Shown here: piece by piece, positions 17,298-29,228 of the stretch
Layout of the letters: every line of letters starts with the position of its first letter
Numbering within the stretch: position 1 is the first letter of the stretch
DNA from: Colivivens sp963640465
Lineage (GTDB): Bacteria; Bacteroidota; Bacteroidia; Bacteroidales; Bacteroidaceae
Assembly: GCA_963640465.1 (NCBI GenBank)
Contig: CAVHYP010000005.1
Location: 1 to 64,000, forward strand
DNA: 64,000 nt
Direction of reading: 5' to 3'
Made by a program: the position numbers and the translations under genes
The notes under the pieces: model-generated
Told to the model about the DNA's origin: nothing
The model's input: only the letters and a program-made list of their open reading frames with translations
Databases searched by the model: none

Positions 17298-18834
17298 GTT
17301 TTACCTCCTTAGTCGGTCGTACGCTACCTTTTCCCTTGCCGTTGGGTTTGTAGGTTGCCTGCTTTGCGTCCTTACGGGCAGCACCGGCAAGTGTCTGAGC
17401 CGATACGCTGACAGGTTCTTCCATAAACTCAGGCACGTTATAGCTGCGAGTGAAATACGTGTAGAAGTCAGGGTCTGCCTGCGGCAATTCAAAAGCCTTA
17501 TGGGTTCGTCCCTTATGGTCGCAGTAAGTAAAGTAAAGACGCGAGAAGTTGCCGTCATCTCTACGGCTGATGAACACAATCCATCTGCCATTGCTCGACC
17601 ACGCATGAAAACTCTCTGCCCTATCGCTGTTAGCCTCTTCAAGTTTATGCACTTTCCTCGTAGCAATATCCATCATGTAGAGGTCGGCATCTGGATGCCA
17701 TACATGGAAGCAGCCATAAGGAGCCATGGCAAATAGTAGCTGTTTTCCGTCAGGACTGACTCTCGGGAATGTGGCACTCAGACTATCTGCAGATGCCTTA
17801 TAAAGCAGTTCCGGCTCACCGAATGTCTTTCTTTGCTCATTGAACGGCTTACGATAGATATCATATCTGATTTCCGTATAGCGGTTTATCTGTTCTGTTT
17901 CGTGCGGAACTGTGTCCATATATTCGAAATGCGCAGAGCCATAGTAAAGATACTTGCCATCGGGCGACCAACAGGGGAAGTTCTCCAATTCGTTTGGTTC
18001 ATTGCAGACGTTCTGCACTTCATTCTTCTCCACGTCATAGAGGATGATATCACTCTCCGCGTCCTGCACCTCTATCTTTGTATTACTTTTAGTATGGAAA
18101 GTCTGTCCCGTGAGATTGGTAGAGTAAGCAATGAGCGGAAGAGAGGGATGCCATGCCGGATATACACCGGCACTAAGCGTCGAGTCTGTCTTCAAGTTCA
18201 CTTTCTGAGGCACATTGTCACGCACTATCATCGTTCCGCCATGTCCCTGTCGCATATGGAACTGCATATTGGCAGTGTGATAGTTCTGATAGGAATGACA
18301 ATTGATACACTGTCCGTCCTTCTCTCCAGAGATTATCATGTTGTTATAGATATCGCTCTCATCGAAATTGGTCAGATTACGCTGACTAATACTGAGCATT
18401 TCAAATGCGACATAAGAGGGATAGATGAGTCGGTATGATATATAAGGATCGATGGAGTCTTCTGCAACATGTATTTGGAATGGCTTGTATTTCTTCCACG
18501 AACCATTCTTGCATGTGTAGACCTCAATTTTTATCGTTTTCCCCTTTGTTGACTCCAACATCGTATTCCATTCGGCTTCGTCAACAATCACTTTATACCT
18601 TTCTCCAAATGTAGTTGATCCACTCCCATATGTAAATCGTGCAACACACTCATCCACATCGCCTCGCACTCCGAAATTGAGCGGAGCTATGTTACACGGG
18701 ATTACCACATCGATGTAATCAGGATAAATGTCAGGGTACGAGTCCACTGTAGTATAAGTGGCTGGCAAATCGGGATGACTGGTGCAAGCAACCATCAAAC
18801 AAGCCAATGACAATATGTAAATAATCTTCTTCAT
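17284..18834 (-). CDS. lipoprotein with a CxxCH heme motif and TolB-like propeller (paralogue B)
   Basis: 516 residues from the ATG at 18834, chosen because it begins MKKIIYIL and is followed by the lipobox MVAC (Cys17); a longer reading would bury the signal. A beta-rich N-terminal part is followed by QCINCHSYQNYH, a CxxCH c-type heme-binding motif at Cys176-His180, then a C-terminal WD40/PD40 propeller (FPCWSPDGKYLYYGS, FPRVSPDGKQLLFAM, FHAWSSNGRWIVF). It is probably an outer-membrane or periplasmic lipoprotein with one covalent heme. It alternates with DUF6057 genes. The function is unknown; electron transfer or sensing is inference. It is a close paralogue of the protein at 20500-22050. 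Confidence 0.75.
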   Translation of the reverse strand: MKKIIYILSLACLMVACTSHPDLPATYTTVDSYPDIYPDYIDVVIPCNIAPLNFGVRGDVDECVARFTYGSGSTTFGERYKVIVDEAEWNTMLESTKGKTIKIEVYTCKNGSWKKYKPFQIHVAEDSIDPYISYRLIYPSYVAFEMLSISQRNLTNFDESDIYNNMIISGEKDGQCINCHSYQNYHTANMQFHMRQGHGGTMIVRDNVPQKVNLKTDSTLSAGVYPAWHPSLPLIAYSTNLTGQTFHTKSNTKIEVQDAESDIILYDVEKNEVQNVCNEPNELENFPCWSPDGKYLYYGSAHFEYMDTVPHETEQINRYTEIRYDIYRKPFNEQRKTFGEPELLYKASADSLSATFPRVSPDGKQLLFAMAPYGCFHVWHPDADLYMMDIATRKVHKLEEANSDRAESFHAWSSNGRWIVFISRRDDGNFSRLYFTYCDHKGRTHKAFELPQADPDFYTYFTRSYNVPEFMEEPVSVSAQTLAGAARKDAKQATYKPNGKGKGSVRPTKEVKHVIN

Positions 18835-18856
18835 TATTTGAAACTCATTTTTTCTT

Positions 18857-20503
18857 TCAATATACATTAAAATCAGTGTAGAAGTAATAGAACCACCAGT
18901 AGGTGTCTCCATACATGCTTTTCAGGCGTTCTCCTGCAGTCTTCACATCCAGTCCCATACTAATCAAATCATTGTAGTCACGGTTGAAATTATCATACCT
19001 CTGAACGATGATATCATCAAACGGGAAGTTGTCCACATTTATTGGAGAATCCTGTGTCTTTCCGTACAGCAATGCTCCCTGCTGATAGAGTTCTGCCATC
19101 TTTTCACCCTGATGATGTCGTGCATAATCGTAAAAATGCAAACAGAAAGCATATGCATCCTCTGTCCATAAGGACATGCACATGATTACATCCTCCAGTT
19201 TTGACGTTGCCGGAAACTTGAGGCTGGAGAAATGCTCAAGCAACCATTTCTCAGGCAAGCTGTTGTCAATATCAAGATAATTCAAGTCATCTACCACCAA
19301 CGGCATGATACACTTGTATTCCTCTGAGCTTCTCAATTTACTGGCAGACCGCAACATAACCTGATGTTCTCTCACCCAGTCTTTATGGAACAGCGAAGAA
19401 TTGAGGATAGCAAGATATTTGGCTGCAAGCTCGAACTCATGGTTCATGATGGCACAACGGACAAACATCTTCAGATACTTCACTTTGTATCCACGTTCCA
19501 CACTGTTCTCCATAGCCCATCGGTAAGCATAGTTGATTTGTCCGAACTGATAGTAAATCATCGATGCATCCATGTGAGCGATGAAAACCTTAAGCGAGTC
19601 GCCTGTATGCGGTTGCGTACCACAATTATTTATCTTGAACATATCCGTCAGACGCCCCTGCTGCATCAATGCGATATTCTTGTAAAGCACCATCAAATTG
19701 GTTGGTTGCTCTGCTTTCTTTGCTTCATCAATCACTTCATCCCACTGAGAATGGTCGATGGCACGCATCATCCGCAATTCTGCTTGGAAATTATAGTCAC
19801 GGAAAGACAAGAAATAAGAACAACAGAAGAAAGAAACAAGTGCAATGGCAGTCAGCAGTTCCGTTTTCCACTTGGTTTTAATCGGTATAGTGACGTATTT
19901 GGAAAGAGGAAGCAGAACCACTGCAACTAATGCAATGATGAACGGCAGTTGGAGAAGTGTATTCTCGTAATCATTCTTTTGAAACTCCGGGAACTTCTGG
20001 CCTACAGCGAAATAAGCAAGGATAAACAACATCCATGAGAGGTTGCCTTTATAGAACAGGCCTATGAATTTACCAAGTAACCAGGTAATCAGCACTACTG
20101 CAAAGAAACTGACACTTTGGGAGAACCAGTAGCCCGGCATCTTGATATAGTACAGCCAATAGCCGATATCGGTGACTGACACCAGCAAAGCGCATATTGG
20201 AATCCATGCCAACAGTCTACAATTACCCTTAAGTCGGAATGCATCAACAATAAGACAACAAGTGGCAGTCCAGACAAGTACCAGAATAAGAGCCCCAAGC
20301 CATGGATAATAGAAGAACTGAGTAAGGAAACATCCAATCCAAGCCCATAAACCGCCTTTCTGACAGAATAGTTCGGACATAAATGTATGACTGCCTACAA
20401 ACAGGTTGTTCTCCTCTACTGCATACAGATAGTCTGACTGCATAATCAAAACAATGTATGCAACCAAAGCAAATAGCAGAGTATATATTATATGTTTCTT
20501 CAT
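18857..20503 (-). CDS. DUF6057 family integral membrane protein (paralogue B)
   Basis: 548 residues. The N-terminal 270 residues carry about seven or eight membrane segments, with conserved FLTQFFYYPWLGAL and DIGYWLYYIKMPGYWF. The C-terminal 280 residues are soluble, TPR-like helices (MDASMIYYQFGQINYAYRWAMENS, AILNSSLFHKDWV). The start overlaps the stop of the preceding lipoprotein gene by 4 bp (ATGA), indicating translational coupling. The family is restricted to Bacteroidetes as far as I know and has no assigned function. Repeated pairing with the CxxCH lipoproteins suggests that the two proteins form a complex. Confidence 0.75.
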   Translation of the reverse strand: MKKHIIYTLLFALVAYIVLIMQSDYLYAVEENNLFVGSHTFMSELFCQKGGLWAWIGCFLTQFFYYPWLGALILVLVWTATCCLIVDAFRLKGNCRLLAWIPICALLVSVTDIGYWLYYIKMPGYWFSQSVSFFAVVLITWLLGKFIGLFYKGNLSWMLFILAYFAVGQKFPEFQKNDYENTLLQLPFIIALVAVVLLPLSKYVTIPIKTKWKTELLTAIALVSFFCCSYFLSFRDYNFQAELRMMRAIDHSQWDEVIDEAKKAEQPTNLMVLYKNIALMQQGRLTDMFKINNCGTQPHTGDSLKVFIAHMDASMIYYQFGQINYAYRWAMENSVERGYKVKYLKMFVRCAIMNHEFELAAKYLAILNSSLFHKDWVREHQVMLRSASKLRSSEEYKCIMPLVVDDLNYLDIDNSLPEKWLLEHFSSLKFPATSKLEDVIMCMSLWTEDAYAFCLHFYDYARHHQGEKMAELYQQGALLYGKTQDSPINVDNFPFDDIIVQRYDNFNRDYNDLISMGLDVKTAGERLKSMYGDTYWWFYYFYTDFNVY

Positions 20504-22050
20504 TTCTCAACAAATTTAGCCTTCTTTGCATCCATCTTCGCAGCCGTAGCAAATCCCTGGGCAGAAACTTTCACTGGTTCTACCATGAATTCAGGACGAT
20601 TGTACGACTTCAAGAAGAAGGTATAGAAACTAGGATCTCTCTGAGGCAATTCAAAAGCCTTGTGGCATTTGCCCTGACGGTCGAAATAAGATATATAGAT
20701 TCGTGAATAATTGCCGTCATCTCGTCTTGAGGCAGTCATAATCCAGCGTCCATTGCTTGAGTATGAAGGGTAGCTCTCTGCACGTTCACTGTTCAATCCT
20801 TCAAGCCGGACTGGATTTACAGTAAACGAATCCCCTACCTGCGTCAAATCAAGCATATAGATATCTGCTTCGGGATGCCATATATGGAAGCATCCGAAAT
20901 TGCCAAGCGAGAAGACTATACGTTTCCCATCAGGTGACACACGAGGCAGCGAAACACTCTTACCTGCCGCTGCAGCATCATACACAAGCCTGCGCGGACC
21001 GAACTCACGTGTCGTCTGATTGAAATCTTTTGCATATAGATTATAATGTATGCTCTGATAACCGGAGATAACAGCTTCAGCTCTGTTCGAAGAAGAATCT
21101 GCCGGGAAGTAAGCCGAACAATAAAATAAGGTATTGCCGTCAGGCGACCATGTAGGGAAAACCTCCAGTTCATCAGAATCATTGGCAATAGTACTTATCT
21201 CATTCTTGGCTACGTCATACATTATCAAGTCAGACTTGGTGTCCTGCACTTCAATCTTTGCCACGCTCTTTGTGTGGAATGTCTGTCCTGTAAGATTGGT
21301 AGAGAAAGCAACAAGATTCAATGTGGGATGCCATGCAGGATACACACCTGCAGAAATCGTTTGGTTTGTTTTCATATCCACCTTTTCTATCTTGTCTCCA
21401 TCCACAATCATTGTTCCGCCATAAGCCTGACGCATATGGAACAACATACGGTCGGTATGATAATTCTGATATGAATGGCAGTTGACACACTGACCTTTAG
21501 TCTCGGTCGACACATACGAGTTATTATAGATTTCGGTCTCTTCAAACGAAGTGACATCACGTTGGGCAAGAGACATCTGCTCGAACGAAACGTACGAAGG
21601 TTGGATAAGGCGATAAGACACATAGCGGTCGATGGTGTCGGCTACCACATATATATTGAATGGTTTGTATGCCTTCCAAATGTTGTTTTCATTGACAAAC
21701 ACTTCCACCTTTATACTATTGTTAACGGCGTTTCCACACAGTTGCTGCCATTCAGCCTCATCAATACACACTTTCATTCCATCACCATAGGTATAGGACA
21801 AATCACCCGAACTCATTCTGACAACAGTATTATTGCCAGGTTCGAGAACACTGAAATTCAAAGGGCAACATTCCACTGGGATTGTGACCTCTGTATAGTC
21901 CGGCATGATTGTCGGCATATCACGCTCTGTCGTAAACGTGTCAGGTACCTTAGGACGGCTGCAACCCGCCAATATCACTACCGACAATGCAAACGAAACG
22001 ACACAACCTATATATTTCAACTTGTATTGCATGTTATTCATTTGTGACAT
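20500..22050 (-). CDS. lipoprotein with a CxxCH heme motif and TolB-like propeller (paralogue A)
   Basis: 516 residues if started at the ATG at 22050; ATGs at 22041 and 22032 are equally possible and the sequence does not decide. The signal ends in lipobox LAGC (Cys30). CVNCHSYQNYH gives a c-type heme motif at Cys188-His192. The propeller follows, with VFPTWSPDGNTLFYCS, SLPRVSPDGKRIVFS and SYPSYSSNGRWIMTA. It aligns along its whole length with the protein at 17284-18834, including GVYPAWHP, STNLTGQTFHTKS and FELPQRDPSFYTFF, so the two are tandem paralogues. Function unknown. Confidence 0.75.
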   Translation of the reverse strand: MSQMNNMQYKLKYIGCVVSFALSVVILAGCSRPKVPDTFTTERDMPTIMPDYTEVTIPVECCPLNFSVLEPGNNTVVRMSSGDLSYTYGDGMKVCIDEAEWQQLCGNAVNNSIKVEVFVNENNIWKAYKPFNIYVVADTIDRYVSYRLIQPSYVSFEQMSLAQRDVTSFEETEIYNNSYVSTETKGQCVNCHSYQNYHTDRMLFHMRQAYGGTMIVDGDKIEKVDMKTNQTISAGVYPAWHPTLNLVAFSTNLTGQTFHTKSVAKIEVQDTKSDLIMYDVAKNEISTIANDSDELEVFPTWSPDGNTLFYCSAYFPADSSSNRAEAVISGYQSIHYNLYAKDFNQTTREFGPRRLVYDAAAAGKSVSLPRVSPDGKRIVFSLGNFGCFHIWHPEADIYMLDLTQVGDSFTVNPVRLEGLNSERAESYPSYSSNGRWIMTASRRDDGNYSRIYISYFDRQGKCHKAFELPQRDPSFYTFFLKSYNRPEFMVEPVKVSAQGFATAAKMDAKKAKFVEK

Positions 22051-22067
22051 TCTTAAGAATACGACTA

Positions 22068-23999
22068 TTAATAAGACGACTGACCACGGCAGAAGAAGTA
22101 GAACCACCAGAAAGTATCGCCATACGAAGCTTTGGTCTGTTCCCCTATCTGTTCTGATGTCATCCCCTGGCGTGCGAGCGAACCCGACAGTTGCTGGAAG
22201 GCCGCATAACGCTGTATCACTTTTGTTTGGTCGAACGGCAAGGTTGACACATCCACCTCATGCTCCAGGTTTCCATACAGATAGGCTGCCTCCTGATAGT
22301 GTATCGGCATATACTCGCCTCTATGCAAATGTGCATAAAGGAAGAAACGTGGCCAGAACAGTTGAATATCTTTACTCAAGAGAGCATATGCCAATGTAGT
22401 TTCCTGCAGCAACTTACTGTCTTTGTTCATCGTATTGCTGAAATAGTTGAGCAGATACATCTCCACCAATCCCTCGTCACTGTCAAGTCGGTTCTTGAAA
22501 TGGGCATAAAACTCAACCATATTTGCAAACTCCGGCATTTTCTCACGCAGACCATGATTCTTGACTACAGGAAGATATTTGTCCGCCCAGTCGGCATAAT
22601 ACATTGTTTTCTTCAGAGTATTAAGATACTTCTCTGCCAAATCAAATTCACTGGATATTATGGCAGCAATCGCCATTGTTTTGTATATGATTGGACTGTA
22701 GCCATATTCCACTGCATTCTCCATGCTCCAGCGCGTAGCAAAATTCATTCGCGCATACAAGAGATAAACCAGCGGAGCATTGGTCTGAGCCATGTGAACC
22801 TTCAGCGAGTCGTTCACGACTGGAGGAATACTCATATAGTTGTACCTGAACATCTGACTACCCAAAGTGCCTTTATATGTAAGAGCCAAGTTTCTGAACA
22901 GAATCATCTCCCGAGTCGGTTCAGTAGGACAGTTGGACGATTCAGCCAATATATCATCCCATCTATATTCCTCTGCCGCCCTATAGATACGCAGTTCTGC
23001 ATGATAGTTGTAATCGTTGAAGTCTGCCTTATATACTCCAGTAGCAACAGCCGCGATACAGACCACTTGCATTGTCAGCCACAGACACAGTTTTCCTTTG
23101 CGTTTCTCCGTGTTAGGGAACTGCACAAAGCCCATAAGCAGCAGTGATACTGCCATTATCACAAAAGGCACGAGCATTGGGATGGATGTCAGAACATCCT
23201 GTTGGAAAAGCGGCAAGCCGACAATCCATGCATCGTCAATACGCATCTGGTCAAAGAACTGATATGCCACAACAGGCACAACTGCGATGCAAACTATTTC
23301 AACGCTGAACGGCCACAAACGAGTTCGTAATGTACTGACAATGCCTCGTGTACCCATAACAGCTGTTGCCAACAAACCCAACCAGCCTGTTACCAGATAT
23401 CCGACTATGCTCCAGACGAAGATGCACACAAGCTCTGCAATTCTGTTTCTCTTAGTCACCAACGAGCAGCCCCATACAGCAAGCATATTCACGAGCAAGC
23501 CCACGCTTGGCGCAAACCAATAGCCATGCACCTTATTGTAATAAATCCAATAACCCATGTCAATCACAGAAGCCAACAATGCGCATATAGGAATCAGAGC
23601 CAGACAGCTCCACCATCCTTTCATGTTGAAAGACTTGACTATAAGGAAATAAGTGGCAAGCCATATAGCTATGAGCATACAACTTCCAAGGGCAGGATGA
23701 TAAAAGAACTGAGTGAAGAAGCAACCGATATAAGTCATCAGTGCGCTAGGCTTCACCACAACCATATCAAAGTAGGACTTGTCGAACAAGAACAAAGATC
23801 GTTCCTGTGCTGCAAACAGATAGTCGGCATTTCTGACTGCCAACATGTAATATGCAAACACAGCAAATACAACTGCATACAATAGAGGTAGCCAACGCTG
23901 TATTTTTGAGGCAATAAGATTCGAATGATTTTCCTTCTCCACACTATGGGAGGAGACATTCTGACTTTTGATATTTTTCTTAGGATATTTCTTCGACAT
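22068..23999 (-). CDS. DUF6057 family integral membrane protein (paralogue A)
   Basis: 643 residues. A lysine- and serine-rich cytoplasmic tail (about 1-35) precedes eight or nine membrane segments (about 36-330), including the family signature FFTQFFYHPALGS and DMGYWIYYNKVHGYWF. A soluble helical, TPR-like C-terminal half follows (LVYLLYARMNFATRWSMENAVEYG). It is first in the four-gene module; the stop lies 17 bp before the lipoprotein start. About 95 residues longer than paralogue B, chiefly in the N-terminal tail and the membrane part. Function unknown. Confidence 0.75.
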   Translation of the reverse strand: MSKKYPKKNIKSQNVSSHSVEKENHSNLIASKIQRWLPLLYAVVFAVFAYYMLAVRNADYLFAAQERSLFLFDKSYFDMVVVKPSALMTYIGCFFTQFFYHPALGSCMLIAIWLATYFLIVKSFNMKGWWSCLALIPICALLASVIDMGYWIYYNKVHGYWFAPSVGLLVNMLAVWGCSLVTKRNRIAELVCIFVWSIVGYLVTGWLGLLATAVMGTRGIVSTLRTRLWPFSVEIVCIAVVPVVAYQFFDQMRIDDAWIVGLPLFQQDVLTSIPMLVPFVIMAVSLLLMGFVQFPNTEKRKGKLCLWLTMQVVCIAAVATGVYKADFNDYNYHAELRIYRAAEEYRWDDILAESSNCPTEPTREMILFRNLALTYKGTLGSQMFRYNYMSIPPVVNDSLKVHMAQTNAPLVYLLYARMNFATRWSMENAVEYGYSPIIYKTMAIAAIISSEFDLAEKYLNTLKKTMYYADWADKYLPVVKNHGLREKMPEFANMVEFYAHFKNRLDSDEGLVEMYLLNYFSNTMNKDSKLLQETTLAYALLSKDIQLFWPRFFLYAHLHRGEYMPIHYQEAAYLYGNLEHEVDVSTLPFDQTKVIQRYAAFQQLSGSLARQGMTSEQIGEQTKASYGDTFWWFYFFCRGQSSY

Positions 24000-24020
24000 A
24001 ACTTTCCTGATTCACGCTTG

Positions 24021-24028
24021 CAAAGTTA
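24021..24028 (-). promoter_or_regulatory. -7 promoter element for the DUF6057/lipoprotein module
   Basis: CAAAGTTA reads TAACTTTG on the minus strand, 21 bp before the first DUF6057 start. A CAAA at 24054 is spaced 25 bp, longer than usual for a -33 element. Confidence 0.5.
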
Positions 24029-24095
24029 ATGAAAAAATATCACTGAGGAAAGACAAATGAAAGTTATTTTACTTTTACCGTTCGAATCAGCACCA

Positions 24096-25001
24096 TTAAC
24101 CCTTCTGATTTCTTGCCTTGCTCCCATTGACAATCCACACACCGACAAACACACAGGTGATTGAAACGGTTTTTTCCCATGAAAGTTTGTCGAGACCGAT
24201 GCATATACTTATCAGCACTGCTATTATCGGTTGCAGATAAGAATACAGGCTCACGATGGTAGGGCGGAGATATTTCTGTCCGATAGGAATGAGGAAATAA
24301 GCGATGAACGTAGCAAAGACAATTATATAAGCCACTTCCCAAGGCAACATACCAGCAAGCTTTCCATATTCCACATGCAGCATGTCGGTCAGACAGAACG
24401 GGACACTGATAAGCGTAGAATATAGGAACATCCACTTCATGAAGGTAATGACATTATACCTTGCGATCAGTGGCCGGAATGTTCCAAGATAAACAGCAAA
24501 GCTCAATCCATTGAGCATCATCAGCATTATACCTTGCGAAGAAGATACTTCCACTCCATTGTGACTGGACACGGAAGTCAATATCAACAGCAAGACACCG
24601 AAGAAGCTCAAAGCAACTCCACCTGCCTTTTTCCATGTAATCGGTTCCTTCAACACTATTGCTGCCACGAACATTGTCATGATTGGCGTAAACGAACCAA
24701 GTATCGACGTATCGATGGTTGTGGTCATGGTAATGGCAAGAAGGAAAGTCATTTGCGGAACAAACAATCCGACAAAAGAAGCTACAACAATCTTGAGCAT
24801 ATCCTTCTTGGCAATCTTTTCTTTAGGGATAAAGAAAGACACAAGCCAAAAGAGGACGGTAGCGCCCAAAGCCCTTAATATGAAAAGTGCATAGGGAGAA
24901 ACAATATCAGAATTTGCCACGTCCTTATTCATCACTATGTTCAATCCGAATATAGTGTAACAGGCGGCACTCGCAAGATGTCCTTTCAGTTTGTCATTCA
25001 T
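24096..25001 (-). CDS. EamA/DMT family transporter
   Basis: 301 residues from the ATG at 25001 (MNDKLKGHLAS); a longer frame reaches 25067 but would put the start in a hairpin. Ten hydrophobic segments are arranged as two EamA repeats, with the typical ALFILRALGATVLFW, FTPIMTMFVAAIVLKEPITW and LQPIIAVLISICIG (proline and glutamate in the fourth and ninth helices). An inner-membrane exporter of metabolites or amino acids is the usual role; the substrate is not predictable. It lies downstream of mutB after a terminator. Confidence 0.85.
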   Translation of the reverse strand: MNDKLKGHLASAACYTIFGLNIVMNKDVANSDIVSPYALFILRALGATVLFWLVSFFIPKEKIAKKDMLKIVVASFVGLFVPQMTFLLAITMTTTIDTSILGSFTPIMTMFVAAIVLKEPITWKKAGGVALSFFGVLLLILTSVSSHNGVEVSSSQGIMLMMLNGLSFAVYLGTFRPLIARYNVITFMKWMFLYSTLISVPFCLTDMLHVEYGKLAGMLPWEVAYIIVFATFIAYFLIPIGQKYLRPTIVSLYSYLQPIIAVLISICIGLDKLSWEKTVSITCVFVGVWIVNGSKARNQKG

Positions 25002-25023
25002 AGTTTTTCCGTTTTCAAATAAG

Positions 25024-25065
25024 GCAGGTTCTAAAAATTGTCTTTGTTGAATTCTTAGAACCTGC
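25024..25065. repeat. 11-bp perfect inverted repeat ahead of the EamA gene
   Basis: GCAGGTTCTAA (25024-25034) mirrors TTAGAACCTGC (25055-25065) around 20 nt. It sits 23 bp upstream of the EamA start, in its probable 5' untranslated region or promoter. It could be an operator or an RNA hairpin. Confidence 0.7.
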
Positions 25066-25072
25066 AATATAA

Positions 25073-25098
25073 ATAAGGAGCGGTTGTCCGCTCCTTAT
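25073..25098 (-). terminator. terminator after mutB
   Basis: ATAAGGAGCGG (25073-25083) and CCGCTCCTTAT (25088-25098) form a perfect 11-bp stem with a 4-nt loop, 13 bp beyond the mutB stop. The minus-strand sequence after it is AT-rich. Confidence 0.8.
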
Positions 25099-25110
25099 TA
25101 TATGTGGAGA

Positions 25111-27273
<2,163 letters not shown>

Positions 27274-27275
27274 AA

Positions 27276-29123
27276 TCAGATTCCCAGTTTAGCGTTATAC
27301 TCACGGAGAGTTTCAAGTTGATTACTACGAACATGGATGAAGTTCTCGATGCCTGCAGCCTTGAGGTCTTCCATGCATGCAGGAGCACCAGCTACGATGT
27401 AGATGGCACGGCCATTGAGAGCCTTGAATGCAGGAATTGCATATTCTGCATATTCATCGTCACTTGAGCAGAGAACCATGATGTCTGCACCAGCCTTGAC
27501 TGCAGCCTCAACTCCTTCTTCCACTGTCGGGAAGCCGAGGTTGTCAATCACCTTGTAGCCGGCAGCTGCAAGGAAGTTGCATGAGAACTGTGCTCTTGCC
27601 TGACGCATTGCAAGGTTTCCGATAGTGAGCATGAATGCAATCGGTTGCTTCTTGGCAGCCTCTGTTGCGAGGCGGAGATTCTCGAATTCACTGGCGAGGC
27701 GTTCAGAACCAAGCTTGCTGATGCTTGACTCGCCCTCGCCACACTTGCATACACATGCCTCAAGCGGACGCTTGCCTTCACTCTTTTCTGTGAAGTTAGG
27801 GAACTGGTTGGTTCCGAGCATGAACTCCTTGCGCTTTGCAGCGTTGGCATGACGTGTCTTGTTGGTCTCGTTGACTGTATCCTGAATCTTGCCTTCGTTT
27901 GCCTGACCGAGGAAACCGCCGGCTTCTTCTGTCTCAAGGAAGAGTTTCCATGCCTGCTCAGCGATGGCATCAGTAAGATGCTCTACATAGTATGAACCAC
28001 CTGCAACATCCACAATCTTGTCGAAGTGAGCCTCTTCCTTGAGAAGAAGTTGCTGATTGCGTGCAATGCGCTCAGAGAAGTCTGTAGGAGTTTCGTAAGT
28101 CTGGTCGAATGGAGTGACAACGATTGATTCCACATTCGACAATGCAGCCGACATGGTTTCGGTTTGGCTACGGAGAAGGTTCACATAGCTGTCGAACACT
28201 GTCTGGTTGTAGGTTGAAGTAGCTGCACATACATGCATCTTTGCTGCCTCTTCGTCCTTAGTATACTGTGCCACAATCTGTGACCAAAGCAAACGTGCTG
28301 CACGGAACTTGGCGATCTCCATAAAGTAGTTTACGCTTATGCCCATATTGAACTTGATGCGCTTTGCCACTTCTTCGGCAGCAACGCCGGCATCAGTCAA
28401 CTGCTGGAGATATTCATTACCCCAAGCAAGTGCATAGCCGAGCTCCTGGTAGATGAATGCTCCTGCATTGTTCAGAAGCAATGAGTTCACTGTGATGCAA
28501 CGGTAGTTTGGCAATTCGGCGAGAGCCTCGACAAGAGACTTGCCGATAATAATCTTGTCGCCGCATGGCTTGCCAGCCTTCAGAATCTTTGCAATCGGAT
28601 CGAAATCGATTGAACCGACACACTTGCAGAGGTCTGCACCTTTTGACTTGAAGTAATCCACAAGAATCTGTGCCAGAAGCACTGATACCTTAGGACAAGT
28701 CTTGAAATTGAGTTCCACACATTCTGGCTGAATGCCGTCGAGCAAAGCCTCGATGTTTTCCTTAGAGACGAGGTCGGATGGAATGCTGAACCCAAGAGAA
28801 TCCACGCCTTTCATCAAGACATCAAGTGCTTTTTCATGAGCCGCTGCAATGTCGGAAGCATCGATGTTCTGGCGAACATACCAGATGTTGTTGTCCTTCT
28901 TGTTGCCACGGACATAAGGGAATTCACCAGGGAGAGAATCAACTGCCTTGAAACCCTTCAAATCTTCTTTGCGATAGAACGGTTGCACATTGAAGCCCTC
29001 ATTGGTCCTCCAAACCAATCTCTTGTTGAAGTCAGCACCCTTAAGGTCGACCTGGATTTTGTCGAGCCACTCTTGAGTGGTAGGCGCCTGAAACTCCGAA
29101 AAGAGCTTTTCTTTATCTGCCAT
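27276..29123 (-). CDS. mutA: methylmalonyl-CoA mutase, small subunit
   Basis: 615 residues from the ATG at 29123 (MADKEKLFSEF); an in-frame ATG at 29210 lies inside the promoter region. It resembles the large subunit (FNVQPFYRKEDLKG, FNMGISVNYFMEIAKFRAARLLW, GGSYYVEHLT) but lacks the DxHxxG cobalamin motif in its C-terminal Rossmann-like domain (about 480-615, PIAFMLTIGNLAMRQARAQF). The subunit is structural and pairs with MutB. First gene of the two-gene operon. Confidence 0.95.
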   Translation of the reverse strand: MADKEKLFSEFQAPTTQEWLDKIQVDLKGADFNKRLVWRTNEGFNVQPFYRKEDLKGFKAVDSLPGEFPYVRGNKKDNNIWYVRQNIDASDIAAAHEKALDVLMKGVDSLGFSIPSDLVSKENIEALLDGIQPECVELNFKTCPKVSVLLAQILVDYFKSKGADLCKCVGSIDFDPIAKILKAGKPCGDKIIIGKSLVEALAELPNYRCITVNSLLLNNAGAFIYQELGYALAWGNEYLQQLTDAGVAAEEVAKRIKFNMGISVNYFMEIAKFRAARLLWSQIVAQYTKDEEAAKMHVCAATSTYNQTVFDSYVNLLRSQTETMSAALSNVESIVVTPFDQTYETPTDFSERIARNQQLLLKEEAHFDKIVDVAGGSYYVEHLTDAIAEQAWKLFLETEEAGGFLGQANEGKIQDTVNETNKTRHANAAKRKEFMLGTNQFPNFTEKSEGKRPLEACVCKCGEGESSISKLGSERLASEFENLRLATEAAKKQPIAFMLTIGNLAMRQARAQFSCNFLAAAGYKVIDNLGFPTVEEGVEAAVKAGADIMVLCSSDDEYAEYAIPAFKALNGRAIYIVAGAPACMEDLKAAGIENFIHVRSNQLETLREYNAKLGI

Positions 29124-29196
29124 AATTGAATTAATTAATAAATTGTATATTAGTTTCTGTAACGATCGGGACACATGCATGCACATGTCCGGTGTG

Positions 29197-29228
29197 CAAA
29201 GAAACACCATTTTATTCTAAATACCAAA
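29197..29228 (-). promoter_or_regulatory. promoter of mutAB
   Basis: On the minus strand TTTG (29228-29225), 20 bp, then TTTCTTTG (29204-29197), close to the TTTG-N19-TAnnTTTG consensus. The start codon is 73 bp downstream. Confidence 0.6.
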
